In this document: positions 1 to 9,058 of the stretch, in pieces
Layout of the letters: each line of letters begins with the position of its first letter
Numbering within the stretch: position 1 is the stretch's first letter
NCBI GenBank assembly: GCA_002428985.1
Contig: DIYL01000054.1
Span: 62,001 to 126,000 of the forward strand
Direction of reading: 5' to 3'
DNA length: 64,000 nt
Source of the DNA: Anaerolineales bacterium UBA6055
GTDB taxonomy: Bacteria; Chloroflexota; Anaerolineae; Aggregatilineales; Phototrophicaceae
Notes under the pieces: generated by a model
What the model was told of the DNA's origin: nothing
Databases searched by the model: none
What the model saw: only the letters and a program-made list of their open reading frames with translations
Program-made: the position numbers and the translations under genes

Positions 1-2575
1 CCATCGTTTGACGATTGATGATTTCGAGCAAGCGATCTTTTTCAGGAAACTCGACAGTTGTGTCTCTTACCATTTCACCTGTCGGGACTTTACTAGTGCT
101 GACAATAGCGATACTACGGTTCGGGTTGGAACGCACAAGATTTTTCGGTGAGGTTGCTGTGAGCACATCGAATACAAGGAACGCATCAGTAGTTGCATTG
201 GCGACTTTGTTGGAAATTTCAAGGGGCTCACGCGTAATCTTAAGATTGGAGACGACTGGACCACCCTTTTGCGAGAGTCCAGTTTGGTCAAGGGCGCGGA
301 TATGATAACCATCAAGTACGGCCGCTGTACCAATCACTTGATTGGATGTGACAACGCCTGTCCCACCAATGCCCATCAGTAACACATTGGAATTGTCACC
401 GATGTGTCGTGCTGGTTCAGGTATATCACGATCAACAACGAAGGTCTTTTGCTGTTTGTTGGGTTGGTTCTCATCAGGGATAATGGTGATGAATGCCGGA
501 CAGTTGCCGTCTAAACAGGTGTAGTCTTTGTTACAAGACGATTGATGAATCTGGGTTTTGCGTCCAAATTCAGTTTCAACAGGTTGTACACTGAGGCAAT
601 TCGACTTAACACCACAGTCACCACATCCTTCACAGACTGCTTCGTTGATGAAAACGCGTAAGGATGGGTCTGCGGCATACCCTCGTTTGCGTTTACGGCG
701 TAAATTAGCTGCACATTCTTGATCGTAAATGAGTACTGTGACGCCCGGCGTATCGCGTAAAATGAGTTGAGCTTCTTCGAGCTGTTCTCTGTCCCATACA
801 TCAACACCTTCTGCCCACCTTGCTTGTGGCGAAAACTTAGATGGATCGGATGATACAACGATCGTTTTTTGTACACCTTCGGCATGTAGCATTCGTGTCA
901 TTTCTGGGACAGGCATAATGCCATCGGCTTCTTGTCCGCCGGTCATGGCTACTGCCGAGTTATATAGCACTTTGTAGGTGATATTTGCGCCGACAGCAAT
1001 TGCCTGACGAATAGCGAGTGACCCACTATGGGCGAATGTACCATCACCAATATTTTGATACATATGATTGGTATCGGTAAAGAATGATGCCCCGACCCAA
1101 TTCACACCTTCACCACCCATCTGGGTTACTCCAGACGTATCTCTATCCATCAATAGGCTTAATGTGTGGCAACCGATGCCTGCCATTGCCATTGAACCCT
1201 CAGGTACTAAAGTTGAGCGGTTATGGGGACATCCCGAACAGAAATAAGGCTGACGCGATAGAATCGGGATGGCACCAAGATCTGGCAAAACGGCAATTTC
1301 TTTGAGACGTTGCTCGATTTGGGGCAGGCGGATACGTTCTTCTATACGGCGGGCAATCACTTTAACTATATCATCAGCATCTAATTCGGTATCGGCTTTG
1401 ACGAGCTTTCGTCCGTTTTCATCTTTTTTACCCACGATACGAGGCGCATCACGTTTGCCGTAAAGGGCTTCTTTACAGAACATTTCGATGAAGGAACGTT
1501 TCTCTTCGATGACGAGGATTTCTTCAAGGTCATCCGCGAATTCGCTTAAAATTTGGGGTTCAATCGGGAAGATCATGCCAAGTTTGAGTAAGCGGATGCC
1601 ATGTCGTTCAAGATCACCATCACTTAGCCCGATTTCCATAAGTGCCTGACGCACATCATAATAGGTCTTGCCTGCTGAAATAATGCCGAGCCACGCATCT
1701 TTGGTTGTAACGGTGATCTGATTGACTTTGTTCACACGTGCAAATTCGAGTGCTGCATCAAGGCGGGCTTCGTGGACTTCTTTTTCTTGTTGGAGACTAT
1801 AGGGTGCGAGTAGGGCGGTGTTTTGTGTCGGTTGAAATGGTTGACCGTTAATCGTAAATTCTGGCGTTGTGATGGTTACACGATTGGGTGAAACTTCGGC
1901 ACTACTATATTCATCAGCAACATTTGTCACAATTTTAAAACCAACCCACAAACCCGAATAACGCGACATTTCAAATCCGAGCCGCCCAAGGTCAAGAATT
2001 TCCTGAACATTGCCTGGGTATAGCGTCGGCATGAGTGCATCGTAGAGTGCGACTTCGGAATGAGATGGAATCGTTGACGATTTTGCTGATGGGTCATCAC
2101 CTGCGACAGCAAGCACCCCACCATGTTTAGCTGTTCCAGTTAAATTAGCATGTTTGAAGATGTCCCCGCTACGATCAACACCGGGCCCTTTGCCGTACCA
2201 CATGCCAACTACACCATCATATTTAGGGTTTGGGAGTAAATTTGCTGTCTGGCTACCGAAGATAGCAGTCGCAGCAAGCTCTTCATTAACTGCTGGAATA
2301 AAGTGAATGTTATGTTGATCGAGGAGGCCACCTTCACGTTCTAATGCAGAATCGAGCCCGCCAACTGGCGAACCACGATAGCCTGCGATTAGTGTGCCCG
2401 TGTTGAGTCCTGCACGCACATCGGCACGATGTTGGTCGATAGGTAGGCGTACAAGGGCTTGTATACCGCTGAGGACAATCCGTCCTGATTCAAGTGTGTA
2501 ACGATCAGTGAGTGAGAAATTGATCGGTTGGTGATCGGTTGAAGAAGAAGAGGTATCAAGTTGTTTATCTAACAT
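1..2575 (-). CDS. Indolepyruvate ferredoxin oxidoreductase, fused alpha/beta type (3' end outside window)
   Basis: Translating the minus strand from ATG at 2573-2575 gives 858 codons without a stop, running off the left edge. The N-terminal part has the IorA-like pyruvate/TPP fold. FCSGCPHNRST is the typical start of the TPP-binding half, and GDGTFAHSG near residue 510 is the TPP/Mg site. CEGCGDCGVKSNC near residue 650 is a ferredoxin-like 4Fe-4S motif. VLLMGIGGTGVVT further on opens the gamma-type domain normally carried by IorB. The enzyme oxidatively decarboxylates aryl- or branched 2-oxo acids to acyl-CoA with ferredoxin as acceptor. Fused forms are about 1150-1190 residues, so roughly a quarter is missing. 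The family is seen directly; the substrate is not. Confidence 0.9.
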   Translation of the reverse strand, partial: MLDKQLDTSSSSTDHQPINFSLTDRYTLESGRIVLSGIQALVRLPIDQHRADVRAGLNTGTLIAGYRGSPVGGLDSALEREGGLLDQHNIHFIPAVNEELAATAIFGSQTANLLPNPKYDGVVGMWYGKGPGVDRSGDIFKHANLTGTAKHGGVLAVAGDDPSAKSSTIPSHSEVALYDALMPTLYPGNVQEILDLGRLGFEMSRYSGLWVGFKIVTNVADEYSSAEVSPNRVTITTPEFTINGQPFQPTQNTALLAPYSLQQEKEVHEARLDAALEFARVNKVNQITVTTKDAWLGIISAGKTYYDVRQALMEIGLSDGDLERHGIRLLKLGMIFPIEPQILSEFADDLEEILVIEEKRSFIEMFCKEALYGKRDAPRIVGKKDENGRKLVKADTELDADDIVKVIARRIEERIRLPQIEQRLKEIAVLPDLGAIPILSRQPYFCSGCPHNRSTLVPEGSMAMAGIGCHTLSLLMDRDTSGVTQMGGEGVNWVGASFFTDTNHMYQNIGDGTFAHSGSLAIRQAIAVGANITYKVLYNSAVAMTGGQEADGIMPVPEMTRMLHAEGVQKTIVVSSDPSKFSPQARWAEGVDVWDREQLEEAQLILRDTPGVTVLIYDQECAANLRRKRKRGYAADPSLRVFINEAVCEGCGDCGVKSNCLSVQPVETEFGRKTQIHQSSCNKDYTCLDGNCPAFITIIPDENQPNKQQKTFVVDRDIPEPARHIGDNSNVLLMGIGGTGVVTSNQVIGTAAVLDGYHIRALDQTGLSQKGGPVVSNLKITREPLEISNKVANATTDAFLVFDVLTATSPKNLVRSNPNRSIAIVSTSKVPTGEMVRDTTVEFPEKDRLLEIINRQTM

Positions 2576-2677
2576 AATAAAGCCTAGTTGAGTCATTTAT
2601 AGGTATAGAGATATGAAAAAATAGTATTTATAGAATGAATCAGTCTATATGTAGCATATGAAACCTGACAAAACCCA

Positions 2678-3184
2678 TCAGATTGCAGATAACCATGCGC
2701 TGAGTGCCAAAATTAAGATCGCTAACATGATCATGACCCATGTAAGTGCCTTTTCACGTTGGCGCAGAGTGTTCCATGTTGCAGTGTCACCTTTGCCCCG
2801 TTCCAGTAGGAGTGTGGTGCGCTCGAGGGCTGGTGCAACACTGAATTGTAGGAAGACGCCTACTAATGCCATCGCAACAATCAGGATATGCTTGACCAAC
2901 ATGACCTGACTCCATGTGTTGTTAAATTGCATCAGACCATCATATTCAGGGTCGGCAGTCATTTGAAATAATCCTGTAACGATCAGTATAACTAATGCTA
3001 GATTGCTGAGTGGGTAAAACCGTGTACGCAGTCGTTGCAATGTTTGATAGAGTGCAGGTTGGTCTAAAAGAATGCGATTGATTTCTGGGATCACAAGCAA
3101 TGTAATGATGAGAATACCGCCAATCCATACAACTGTTGCTAAAATATGGAAAAATAAGCTAATGGCTAGGATGGATTGGGACAT
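2678..3184 (-). CDS. CopD/DUF2269-like integral membrane protein
   Basis: A 168-residue protein with four predicted membrane segments, starting with SILAISLFFHILATVVWIGG. The conserved His in the first helix and the WIGG turn are typical of the CopD superfamily, thought to take part in copper or haem handling in the membrane. The other segments lie near NLALVILIVTGLFQM, VMLVKHILIVAMALVGVFL and the C-terminal WVMIMLAILILALSAWL. It is transcribed alone, with about 100 bases to the oxidoreductase downstream and 129 bases to the deacylase upstream. No copper gene is nearby, so the metal role is only a family guess. Confidence 0.7.
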   Translation of the reverse strand: MSQSILAISLFFHILATVVWIGGILIITLLVIPEINRILLDQPALYQTLQRLRTRFYPLSNLALVILIVTGLFQMTADPEYDGLMQFNNTWSQVMLVKHILIVAMALVGVFLQFSVAPALERTTLLLERGKGDTATWNTLRQREKALTWVMIMLAILILALSAWLSAI

Positions 3185-3313
3185 ATGATGGCTCGTTTAG
3201 CAATTTTATAGATACGAATTGAGTACAGTTAGCGTGTCATATGATTGACTTCGCTACTTGATAGACCTAAGGATAGCGAAATTATAACGTGATTATGCTG
3301 AGTAATGCGAATA

Positions 3314-4456
3314 TTATCGACAAAATTCTGCAATAACCGCTGTATAAATGTCAACACATTGTTGTACAGATTCTAGATCAACCCATTCGACTTTTGCATG
3401 TGCACCATCGCCATGCGGACCGAGTACAACGGTTGGGATTCCATGATCAGAAAACAGTGCTGCATCCATCCAAAAGGTTGTACCAATGAGAGAAACTTCA
3501 TATTTGAGGATATCCTCCGCTTTTTTATGGAGCAGTTGGACGATTTCTTCATCAGGGTTGACACCAAAAGGACTGCGCGCGAGTGTTGTCTGCACTTTAG
3601 CGTTAAAATTAGGATCGGTTGCGCTGATGTCATCAAGAATCTTTTGAATCTCGGCTTGTACTGACTCAGGAGTTTCTTCTGGTACAGTGCGCCTTTCGAT
3701 GACGAGTTTGCAATATGCTGGATACATAGAAATATCTTCGCCACCAGTAATGGTTGATGCGTGGAGTGACCCGCTTAGAAGTAAATCATGGACGATATTT
3801 GCTCGCAGTGACTGGTCAAGTTCATCAATTCGAGTGAGGACTTTCCCCATTTTTGCGATTGCATCAATTCCAAGATGAGGTCGAGAACCGTGGGCTGATT
3901 TACCGAATACCTCAACCTCCAACCAGACAAATCCTTTGTGTGCAATACTGATGTCTAATTCAGTTGGCTCGGTGACGATGACAGCATCTGCTGACCAGCG
4001 TTCCCATTCATCTATGATTGCTTGTGTGCCAATGCTGGCATACTCTTCGTCAACAACTGCGGAAAAAATAACATCACCCGAAAGTTTCATCTCTTTGGCT
4101 TGTTTGACCGCTAACATACAGGCAGCCAGACTACATTTCATATCATATGAGCCGCGCCCATACATATAGCCATCTTCAACTTTGGGGTCAAATGGTGCTT
4201 CCATCTCAGAGACCCCGACTGTATCGGTATGGGCATTAAGCATCAGGGATTTGCCACCACCTATGCCTCGTGCAATCAAAATCACATTCGGACGACCCTC
4301 AACAACTGTTTGGGTGATGACTTCTAAACCATTTTGTTCACCCCAATTGGCGATGTACTGTGTGATTTCTGCTTCGCCTTTGCCGTCGGCTGATAGATCC
4401 GGATTAACTGAATTAATTTGGATAAGATCAGCGAGTAAGATGTTCAGTTTACTCAT
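3314..4456 (-). CDS. ArgE/DapE-family M20 deacylase or peptidase
   Basis: A 380-residue cytoplasmic zinc hydrolase. Metal-binding motifs of the M20 family are visible in order: NAHTDTVG, GRGSYDMK with the bridging Asp, VVDEEYASIG with the catalytic and metal Glu pair, and a C-terminal GPHGDGAHAKVEW carrying the last His. KSAHGSRP marks the lid/dimerisation domain. Members remove the acyl group from acetylornithine or succinyl-diaminopimelate, or act as dipeptidases. Its start overlaps the stop of the DUF983 gene by 4 bases (ATGA), so the two are translationally coupled. No arginine or lysine genes are nearby, so the substrate is open. Confidence 0.85.
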   Translation of the reverse strand: MSKLNILLADLIQINSVNPDLSADGKGEAEITQYIANWGEQNGLEVITQTVVEGRPNVILIARGIGGGKSLMLNAHTDTVGVSEMEAPFDPKVEDGYMYGRGSYDMKCSLAACMLAVKQAKEMKLSGDVIFSAVVDEEYASIGTQAIIDEWERWSADAVIVTEPTELDISIAHKGFVWLEVEVFGKSAHGSRPHLGIDAIAKMGKVLTRIDELDQSLRANIVHDLLLSGSLHASTITGGEDISMYPAYCKLVIERRTVPEETPESVQAEIQKILDDISATDPNFNAKVQTTLARSPFGVNPDEEIVQLLHKKAEDILKYEVSLIGTTFWMDAALFSDHGIPTVVLGPHGDGAHAKVEWVDLESVQQCVDIYTAVIAEFCR

Positions 4457-4824
4457 GATGTTTTTGCCTCAAATTCTGCGTCGGTTTTAAGCCCATCGCT
4501 CAATTCAACAACAGCTATCCAAACGCCACGCGCATGACGATAGCCGACGATGCCAAATAAAACCGTGAATGTCAGTGTGATTAATAGATGGACAACCAAT
4601 TCAGCATCGGGGGTAAGTGCAAAGATAATGAAGAAGAAGATCATTGAGATGATCGGTAAGATTGAAATCCAGATGATGCTTGCACCTGCTGATTCACCGG
4701 ATTTACGCTCGAAGCGTACCCCACAGATCTCACAGGTGTCACGGGTTTTGAGGATACCATCACTAATATGACCCTGCCCACAATGTGGACATCGTAACCG
4801 TACACCACGCAGTAATTTATCCAT
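4453..4824 (-). CDS. DUF983 family membrane protein with zinc ribbon
   Basis: A 123-residue protein. The N-terminal CPHCGQGHISDG and the later CEICGVRF form a four-cysteine zinc ribbon. Two hydrophobic helices follow (IIWISILPIISMIFFFIIFAL and LVVHLLITLTFTVLFGIVGY). This is the standard DUF983 layout, a small membrane family of unknown role sometimes found near cytochrome oxidase genes; no such genes are here. It is coupled to the deacylase by a 4-base overlap. Its start codon lies in one arm of a perfect 12-bp inverted repeat (4823-4870), and no strong ribosome binding site precedes it. Confidence 0.85.
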   Translation of the reverse strand: MDKLLRGVRLRCPHCGQGHISDGILKTRDTCEICGVRFERKSGESAGASIIWISILPIISMIFFFIIFALTPDAELVVHLLITLTFTVLFGIVGYRHARGVWIAVVELSDGLKTDAEFEAKTS

Positions 4825-4870
4825 ACCATCATGCTCATTTCGTTGTTTGACTAAACTGGCATGATGGTAT
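4823..4870 (-). promoter_or_regulatory. Perfect 12-bp inverted repeat covering the DUF983 start codon
   Basis: ATACCATCATGC at 4823-4834 is exactly complementary to GCATGATGGTAT at 4859-4870, with a 24-base loop. It lies between the stop of the upstream minus-strand gene (4893) and the DUF983 gene, and includes that gene's ATG. It may terminate the upstream transcript, hide the start codon, or bind a protein; no long T-run follows. Confidence 0.6.
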
Positions 4871-4892
4871 CCGAAAGTCTAATGAAAATAAA

Positions 4893-5489
4893 CTATGCCT
4901 TTAGTAATTGCCATGCAATTTTGCGTCCGACTTTTTTGTTATACATCAGATAGACCCACAATTCTGCCATTGCCTCGAGTAAGTGTGCATTATCGATTGG
5001 ACCAGCATCTACCATGTCAAAGCCGAGGTCTGCTACCAACGGGGCGATTGCTGTTTTGGCTTCTTCGTCACCACATACAGTCATGGTTGTATTCTCAAAG
5101 ACAGGATTTTCCATTTGTTCAAATCCGATTGTATTAAAGGCTTTCACTGTTGGGACAGTAACCATCCCTTTGATCTCTTTGCCCGGCGAATCGTCCGAAT
5201 TAAACCGATTTGTTGTATCCATCACAACTTTGCCTGTCCAGTCATCAATCTGTGACATAGCATCTTCGAGGGCGCCACCCCAAGGTATTGCAATAACAAT
5301 TACATCACCGAATGCGACTGTTTCTGTGACGGTGCCAGCTTGCGATGGTTCACCTGCTTCACTAACTAAGGCTTGCATACGATCACTTTGAGGATCGCGT
5401 GAGCTAAACATCACCTCATGACCTTGCTTTGCCCATGCACGCCCCAATGCACCACCGACTTTACCCGCACCCAAAATTCCAATTTTCAT
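4893..5489 (-). CDS. NADPH-dependent F420 reductase-like NAD(P)-binding protein
   Basis: A 198-residue Rossmann protein. It opens with MKIGILGAGKVGGALGRAW, the dinucleotide-binding loop of the coenzyme F420-dependent NADP oxidoreductase family, followed by MFSSRDPQS where the adenosine phosphate is bound. VIVIAIPWGG and KVVMDTTNRF are the next conserved strands, and VKAFNTIGFEQM is a family hallmark. Many bacterial members do not use F420 but act as quinone or flavin reductases or have no assigned role. It is divergent from the HxlR regulator, with a 113-base shared intergenic region, an arrangement common for HxlR-controlled reductases. Confidence 0.8.
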   Translation of the reverse strand: MKIGILGAGKVGGALGRAWAKQGHEVMFSSRDPQSDRMQALVSEAGEPSQAGTVTETVAFGDVIVIAIPWGGALEDAMSQIDDWTGKVVMDTTNRFNSDDSPGKEIKGMVTVPTVKAFNTIGFEQMENPVFENTTMTVCGDEEAKTAIAPLVADLGFDMVDAGPIDNAHLLEAMAELWVYLMYNKKVGRKIAWQLLKA

Positions 5490-5521
5490 GTTGTGTAGCT
5501 CCTGTCTATTTACTTACTGAT

Positions 5522-5534
5522 CTATAGAGTATAG
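5522..5534. promoter_or_regulatory. Candidate HxlR operator in divergent promoter region
   Basis: CTATAGAGTATAG is a 5+3+5 inverted repeat in the 113-base space between the divergent reductase and HxlR genes. HxlR proteins bind short palindromes at such places. The assignment rests on position and symmetry only. Confidence 0.35.
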
Positions 5535-5602
5535 TCTCTTGGATGCAATTAGGGTGATAGGTACTTTTTAGAGACTAAGGCACGATATGGAGGTGGTTAG
5601 GG

Positions 5603-5992
5603 ATGGTACTCGAATTAGATCATGATGTGAATGTATTCAATCAGTATTGTCCGTCACGACAAGTTTTAGATTTGATCGCTGATAAGTGGAGTATTTTGGT
5701 GATTTATTCGTTATCGGATGGGGTAAAACGCTATGGTGAATTGCGCCGAATAATTGAAGGGATTAGCAAGAAAATGCTCACGCAGACATTACGGCATCTA
5801 GAACGTAGTGGTTTGGTTCATCGACAAGTATATGCTGTTGTCCCACCTAAAGTTGAATACTCGTTGACGCTATTAGGGCAGAGTTTGTATCAGACAACGA
5901 AAGTGCTATGTGGTTGGGCAGAAGATAACCTTGCTGATGTGCTATCAGCTCAGGCAAAATATGATGTGTTACAGGCAGAATTAGAGAGTTAA
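5603..5992 (+). CDS. HxlR/MarR-like winged-helix transcriptional regulator
   Basis: A 129-residue one-domain regulator. NQYCPSRQVLDLIADKWSILVIYSL is the start of the HxlR winged helix, with the family's N-terminal cysteine, which serves as a redox or electrophile sensor in several members. YGELRRIIEGISKKMLTQTLRHLERSGLVHRQ is the recognition helix and wing. GGAGG at 5589-5593 supports the ATG at 5603. It is divergent from the reductase gene at 4893-5489, which is its likely target, and lies 3 bases before the MscS gene, so those two probably share a transcript. The signal is unknown. Confidence 0.85.
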   Translation: MVLELDHDVNVFNQYCPSRQVLDLIADKWSILVIYSLSDGVKRYGELRRIIEGISKKMLTQTLRHLERSGLVHRQVYAVVPPKVEYSLTLLGQSLYQTTKVLCGWAEDNLADVLSAQAKYDVLQAELES

Positions 5993-5995
5993 ATT

Positions 5996-6838
5996 ATGGA
6001 AGCTATTCAGACAAGTATCATGAATTATATTTTACCGATTACCATATTTTATGGAATTGCCTATCTGGTGCATAAGACATCAGGTATGCTGTCCAAACAA
6101 TTCAAACCACTTGGTGATCTAACAATGCGAAAGAATCCTCGTCGGCTTGAACGTCAGAAGACACTGCAAGCGCTCTTATCAAATGCGATAACAATGATTG
6201 CGTTGATTATTGCAACGGTGGCTAGTCTATCGCTTTTTGTCAATATTGATACATTAATCTGGGTCGTCGGTTTATTTAGTGCGGCGTTTGGTCTTGGTGC
6301 ACGTCCATTTATTAGTGATTATCTGACCGGCGTATCGTTTATGTTTGAAGGGACATTCGATGTTGGTGACAAAATTGAGATACCAACATTCCCACAACGT
6401 GTCGAAGGCGTTGTCGAATCGGTGTCACTACGTGTAACGCGGGTACGGGGTATGGATGGAGAACTGTTTACTATGCCAAATGGTGATATTCGTCTTATAC
6501 GTAATTTTAGCCGTGGGGAATTTTCAATAACCAATGTTACATTAAAAGTTCCGGCGGCTGCACTCACAGATACATTAAGTAGACTCGAGATCTTGGGTGA
6601 AGAAGCGATGACCCACTTACCGAATCTAATTGAACCATGGCAGGTTATCAGTAAGACAGGAGAGTTGAGTGAAGATGCTGAGTTAACTGTATTGGCTAAA
6701 GCTAAATTTGGAAAAGGTGCAGAGATGCGAACTCGTATGCTGGCATATCTTCAGCAAGAATTGCAGTTAGCAGAAATTATTGAAAAAAATAAGTCACAAG
6801 ACATTCCGCCTCCAAAACAACAGACTGATGATATATAA
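5996..6838 (+). CDS. MscS-family small-conductance mechanosensitive channel
   Basis: A 280-residue membrane protein. Three hydrophobic segments come first (near residues 8-25, 55-85 and 82-105). The third carries the pore-lining glycine/alanine pattern GLFSAAFGLGARPFISDYLTG. The beta domain FEGTFDVGDKIEI and the signature MPNGDIRLIRNFSRG follow, then the cytoplasmic vestibule region. MscS channels open on membrane tension and release solutes after a drop in external osmolarity. It starts 3 bases after the HxlR stop and so is likely co-transcribed with it. Length is close to the E. coli family member. Confidence 0.85.
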   Translation: MEAIQTSIMNYILPITIFYGIAYLVHKTSGMLSKQFKPLGDLTMRKNPRRLERQKTLQALLSNAITMIALIIATVASLSLFVNIDTLIWVVGLFSAAFGLGARPFISDYLTGVSFMFEGTFDVGDKIEIPTFPQRVEGVVESVSLRVTRVRGMDGELFTMPNGDIRLIRNFSRGEFSITNVTLKVPAAALTDTLSRLEILGEEAMTHLPNLIEPWQVISKTGELSEDAELTVLAKAKFGKGAEMRTRMLAYLQQELQLAEIIEKNKSQDIPPPKQQTDDI

Positions 6839-6958
6839 GATGTGGGTTTGAAGTAATTATGATTCTCTAACCGCAATTTAACCCGCATACATAGACCCAT
6901 TTTATACTGTTGGTCGATAGTATAATACATATAGTGATGATAGATTTGGGGTAGTTTA

Positions 6959-7423
6959 ATGGCAACTTGGTTGGTAATCGAAGATGAGCAAGACCTTTAT
7001 GATATGATTCTGACGATGTACGAATTGCTTGGCTTAAATGGTCTGGCATTTTCGGTTGGCTCTGATGCGATGGATTGGATTGAGGACGTTGATAATGGCC
7101 TGAATGCCATCCTACCTGAATTGGCTCTCATTGATATTCGATTACCAGATGAACATATCGATGGAGTGAAGATTGCCGCGCGGTTTCGTAAGAGCGAGAA
7201 ATTGAAGAATACAGCAATTTGTATGATGACAGCTTTTAAATTTACACCTGCTGAAGAAAAAGCAATTATGGCAGAGTCTCAGGCAGACTTGCTGTTATAT
7301 AAACCCTTACCAAAGTTTAATAAGCTAGAAAAAATTCTACGTGAACTCGTTGTAATGAAGAAATTGCGCCACTCTGAAGAAAAAGAGACAGAGGACGGAG
7401 AAATATCCCCGCCCACATCATAA
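6959..7423 (+). CDS. Stand-alone response-regulator receiver domain protein
   Basis: A 154-residue protein with a single CheY-like domain. VIEDEQDL holds the acidic pocket, LALIDIRLPDE the phospho-acceptor Asp (about residue 59), ICMMTAFK the switch Thr, and LLYKPLP the conserved Lys. There is no DNA-binding or enzymatic output domain. The tail ends in an acidic, charged stretch. No histidine kinase gene is in the window, so its partner must be elsewhere. A TATAAT at 6921-6926 is a possible -10 element. It converges on the acyl-CoA dehydrogenase gene, the two stops being 1 base apart. Confidence 0.85.
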   Translation: MATWLVIEDEQDLYDMILTMYELLGLNGLAFSVGSDAMDWIEDVDNGLNAILPELALIDIRLPDEHIDGVKIAARFRKSEKLKNTAICMMTAFKFTPAEEKAIMAESQADLLLYKPLPKFNKLEKILRELVVMKKLRHSEEKETEDGEISPPTS

Positions 7424-7424
7424 A

Positions 7425-8972
7425 TTACCCGCGTAATTGTCCTTTGACATCCAGTAATTCGCTAAGGAATTTCACTGGATCGTCAACATCTGGGAGTGGT
7501 AGTTGATGCATCGGATCGATAAAGTCTATCTCGAAATACCCCTCGCTAATAATGCGATTGATTAATTTACCTATTTCATTAAATTGCATGATGACGGTAT
7601 TGAGGTAATTATCGTTTTCGGTGACTTTCCATAATTCTACTGCTGACAGTAATGCTTCTAAGTTATGAACAATCATACCGACTTTATAGCGGAATTCTGG
7701 CTCATTGGTTTCATCACGATCTTTGATCGCATCTATGATTGCTTGTATTGTATCCAGTAGAGTTTGGATTGGCAAGTCAATCGGTAGCTCACAACGTTTG
7801 ATGTAATCTGCATAATCGAAGAACGGCGGACGACGCATCTCACGGCTATCGTTGAGGATTTGCTTTCCTTCCAATGGTACATACGCATTGTCTTTTAACG
7901 TTTGCATCCGTGTCTCAATATCGCCTATTTCACTTGCACTTAGATAGCGTTTCATGTGCTTATACGATAACAATGTATTGAGGGTATAGTGTCCATCAAA
8001 CACTGGATAGACAAACGAGTCGATAGCATAGCCCCCAATTTTGGATTCTTTGAGGAAACCTTTTGATCCTGTGACTAATAGGTTTTGCGCTAAGACTTCA
8101 TTACACTTAAGCAACAACCAAGATTTCAGCATTAACCCGTGGAATTGTAAGAATGGGCTATCGCTGAATGCAAGTGCACGGAAGAACGTAAAGTTGATTA
8201 ATGCAGATTGTTGGACAAGGTTATACAGTTGGCGGAACACGTTGCTGAAATTAATGGGGTTTTCGCTAAAAATTTCTTTGCTGGATAAGTGGTCAATGGC
8301 AGCAGGAATTGCTTCTTCGACCATTGCAACACCCATATAGGAACATTGATATTTACTAGGTAATGCCATCCGTTGCAGAATTTCGAGACCTTTACCAACT
8401 TGTCCGACTAAAATCCCCGGACCATCAACATCGTATTTAGTGAGTACCATGTTTTTCAGGACATGTGTATCAAGGCGTTCCCAGTTTTTGGTGCTACTGT
8501 GTGGTACAGCAAAGATAGATAAGGCGCGAGGACCGGATGCATTTGGGTCTGTTTTTGCAATAATGGAATGATAATCGGCATGATATGAATTGTTGATCAA
8601 CCATTTTTGCCCTTTGATGTGAAAGTTTTTTTCGTCTGGATCATCGGACATCGGGGTGGCAGTCGTTGTTACACTTAAGAGGTCAGTTCCGGTGTGTTCT
8701 TCTGTCCAGCCTAATGTGAAGACTTTTCCTTTAAGCTCAGCGGCGAGCTCATCTTCTTCTGCTGCAACCAACATCATATAGGCTAGACCACTGGCCGCAC
8801 AGGCTGTCATATAATTGGGGTTATTTTTGAATTTATCGCTTGCTTCTTGCATCGACCCGAGTAGGTTAAAGTTCGGAAAAACGTTATCGACAACATCATA
8901 CATTCCCTCACGCAAGGTGTCATAGTCGATAATATCACCAAAGGTTTCGTCCTGTACAATTTTCATTGGCAT
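7425..8972 (-). CDS. Acyl-CoA dehydrogenase family protein, copy A
   Basis: A 515-residue flavoprotein homologue, longer than the usual 380-400 residues. LGWTEEHTGTDLLSVTTTATP matches the FAD-binding T-E-x-G-S-D loop, and GQKWLINNSYHADYHSIIAKT the following core strands. The C-terminal half has the helical bundle with FNSVFRQLYN-like and VTGSKGFLKES segments. An extra C-terminal region of about 110 residues is not part of the common fold. It would oxidise an acyl-CoA at the alpha-beta bond, but no substrate is evident. It lies 86 bases after copy B, with a strong terminator between them. Confidence 0.8.
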   Translation of the reverse strand: MPMKIVQDETFGDIIDYDTLREGMYDVVDNVFPNFNLLGSMQEASDKFKNNPNYMTACAASGLAYMMLVAAEEDELAAELKGKVFTLGWTEEHTGTDLLSVTTTATPMSDDPDEKNFHIKGQKWLINNSYHADYHSIIAKTDPNASGPRALSIFAVPHSSTKNWERLDTHVLKNMVLTKYDVDGPGILVGQVGKGLEILQRMALPSKYQCSYMGVAMVEEAIPAAIDHLSSKEIFSENPINFSNVFRQLYNLVQQSALINFTFFRALAFSDSPFLQFHGLMLKSWLLLKCNEVLAQNLLVTGSKGFLKESKIGGYAIDSFVYPVFDGHYTLNTLLSYKHMKRYLSASEIGDIETRMQTLKDNAYVPLEGKQILNDSREMRRPPFFDYADYIKRCELPIDLPIQTLLDTIQAIIDAIKDRDETNEPEFRYKVGMIVHNLEALLSAVELWKVTENDNYLNTVIMQFNEIGKLINRIISEGYFEIDFIDPMHQLPLPDVDDPVKFLSELLDVKGQLRG

Positions 8973-9008
8973 TATTGTGTTATCCTTTTGCTGTTTCGTC
9001 TAACGAAA

Positions 9009-9035
9009 ACAGGGCAGACCTATCGTCCACCCTGT
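9009..9035 (-). terminator. Rho-independent terminator after acyl-CoA dehydrogenase copy B
   Basis: Read on the minus strand, ACAGGGTGGAC pairs with GGTCTGCCCTGT (11 pairs, two G-U) around a short loop, and TTTTCG follows directly. It sits just after the copy B stop and upstream of the copy A start, so copy A probably needs its own promoter or read-through. Confidence 0.75.
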
Positions 9036-9058
9036 ATATTTTGTCTTACCTGTAAAGA

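Noticed and set aside
1..2575. A broken or frameshifted oxidoreductase at the left edge
   Set aside because: Direct reading of the minus strand shows one intact frame of 858 codons from 2575 to the edge; it is merely cut by the window.
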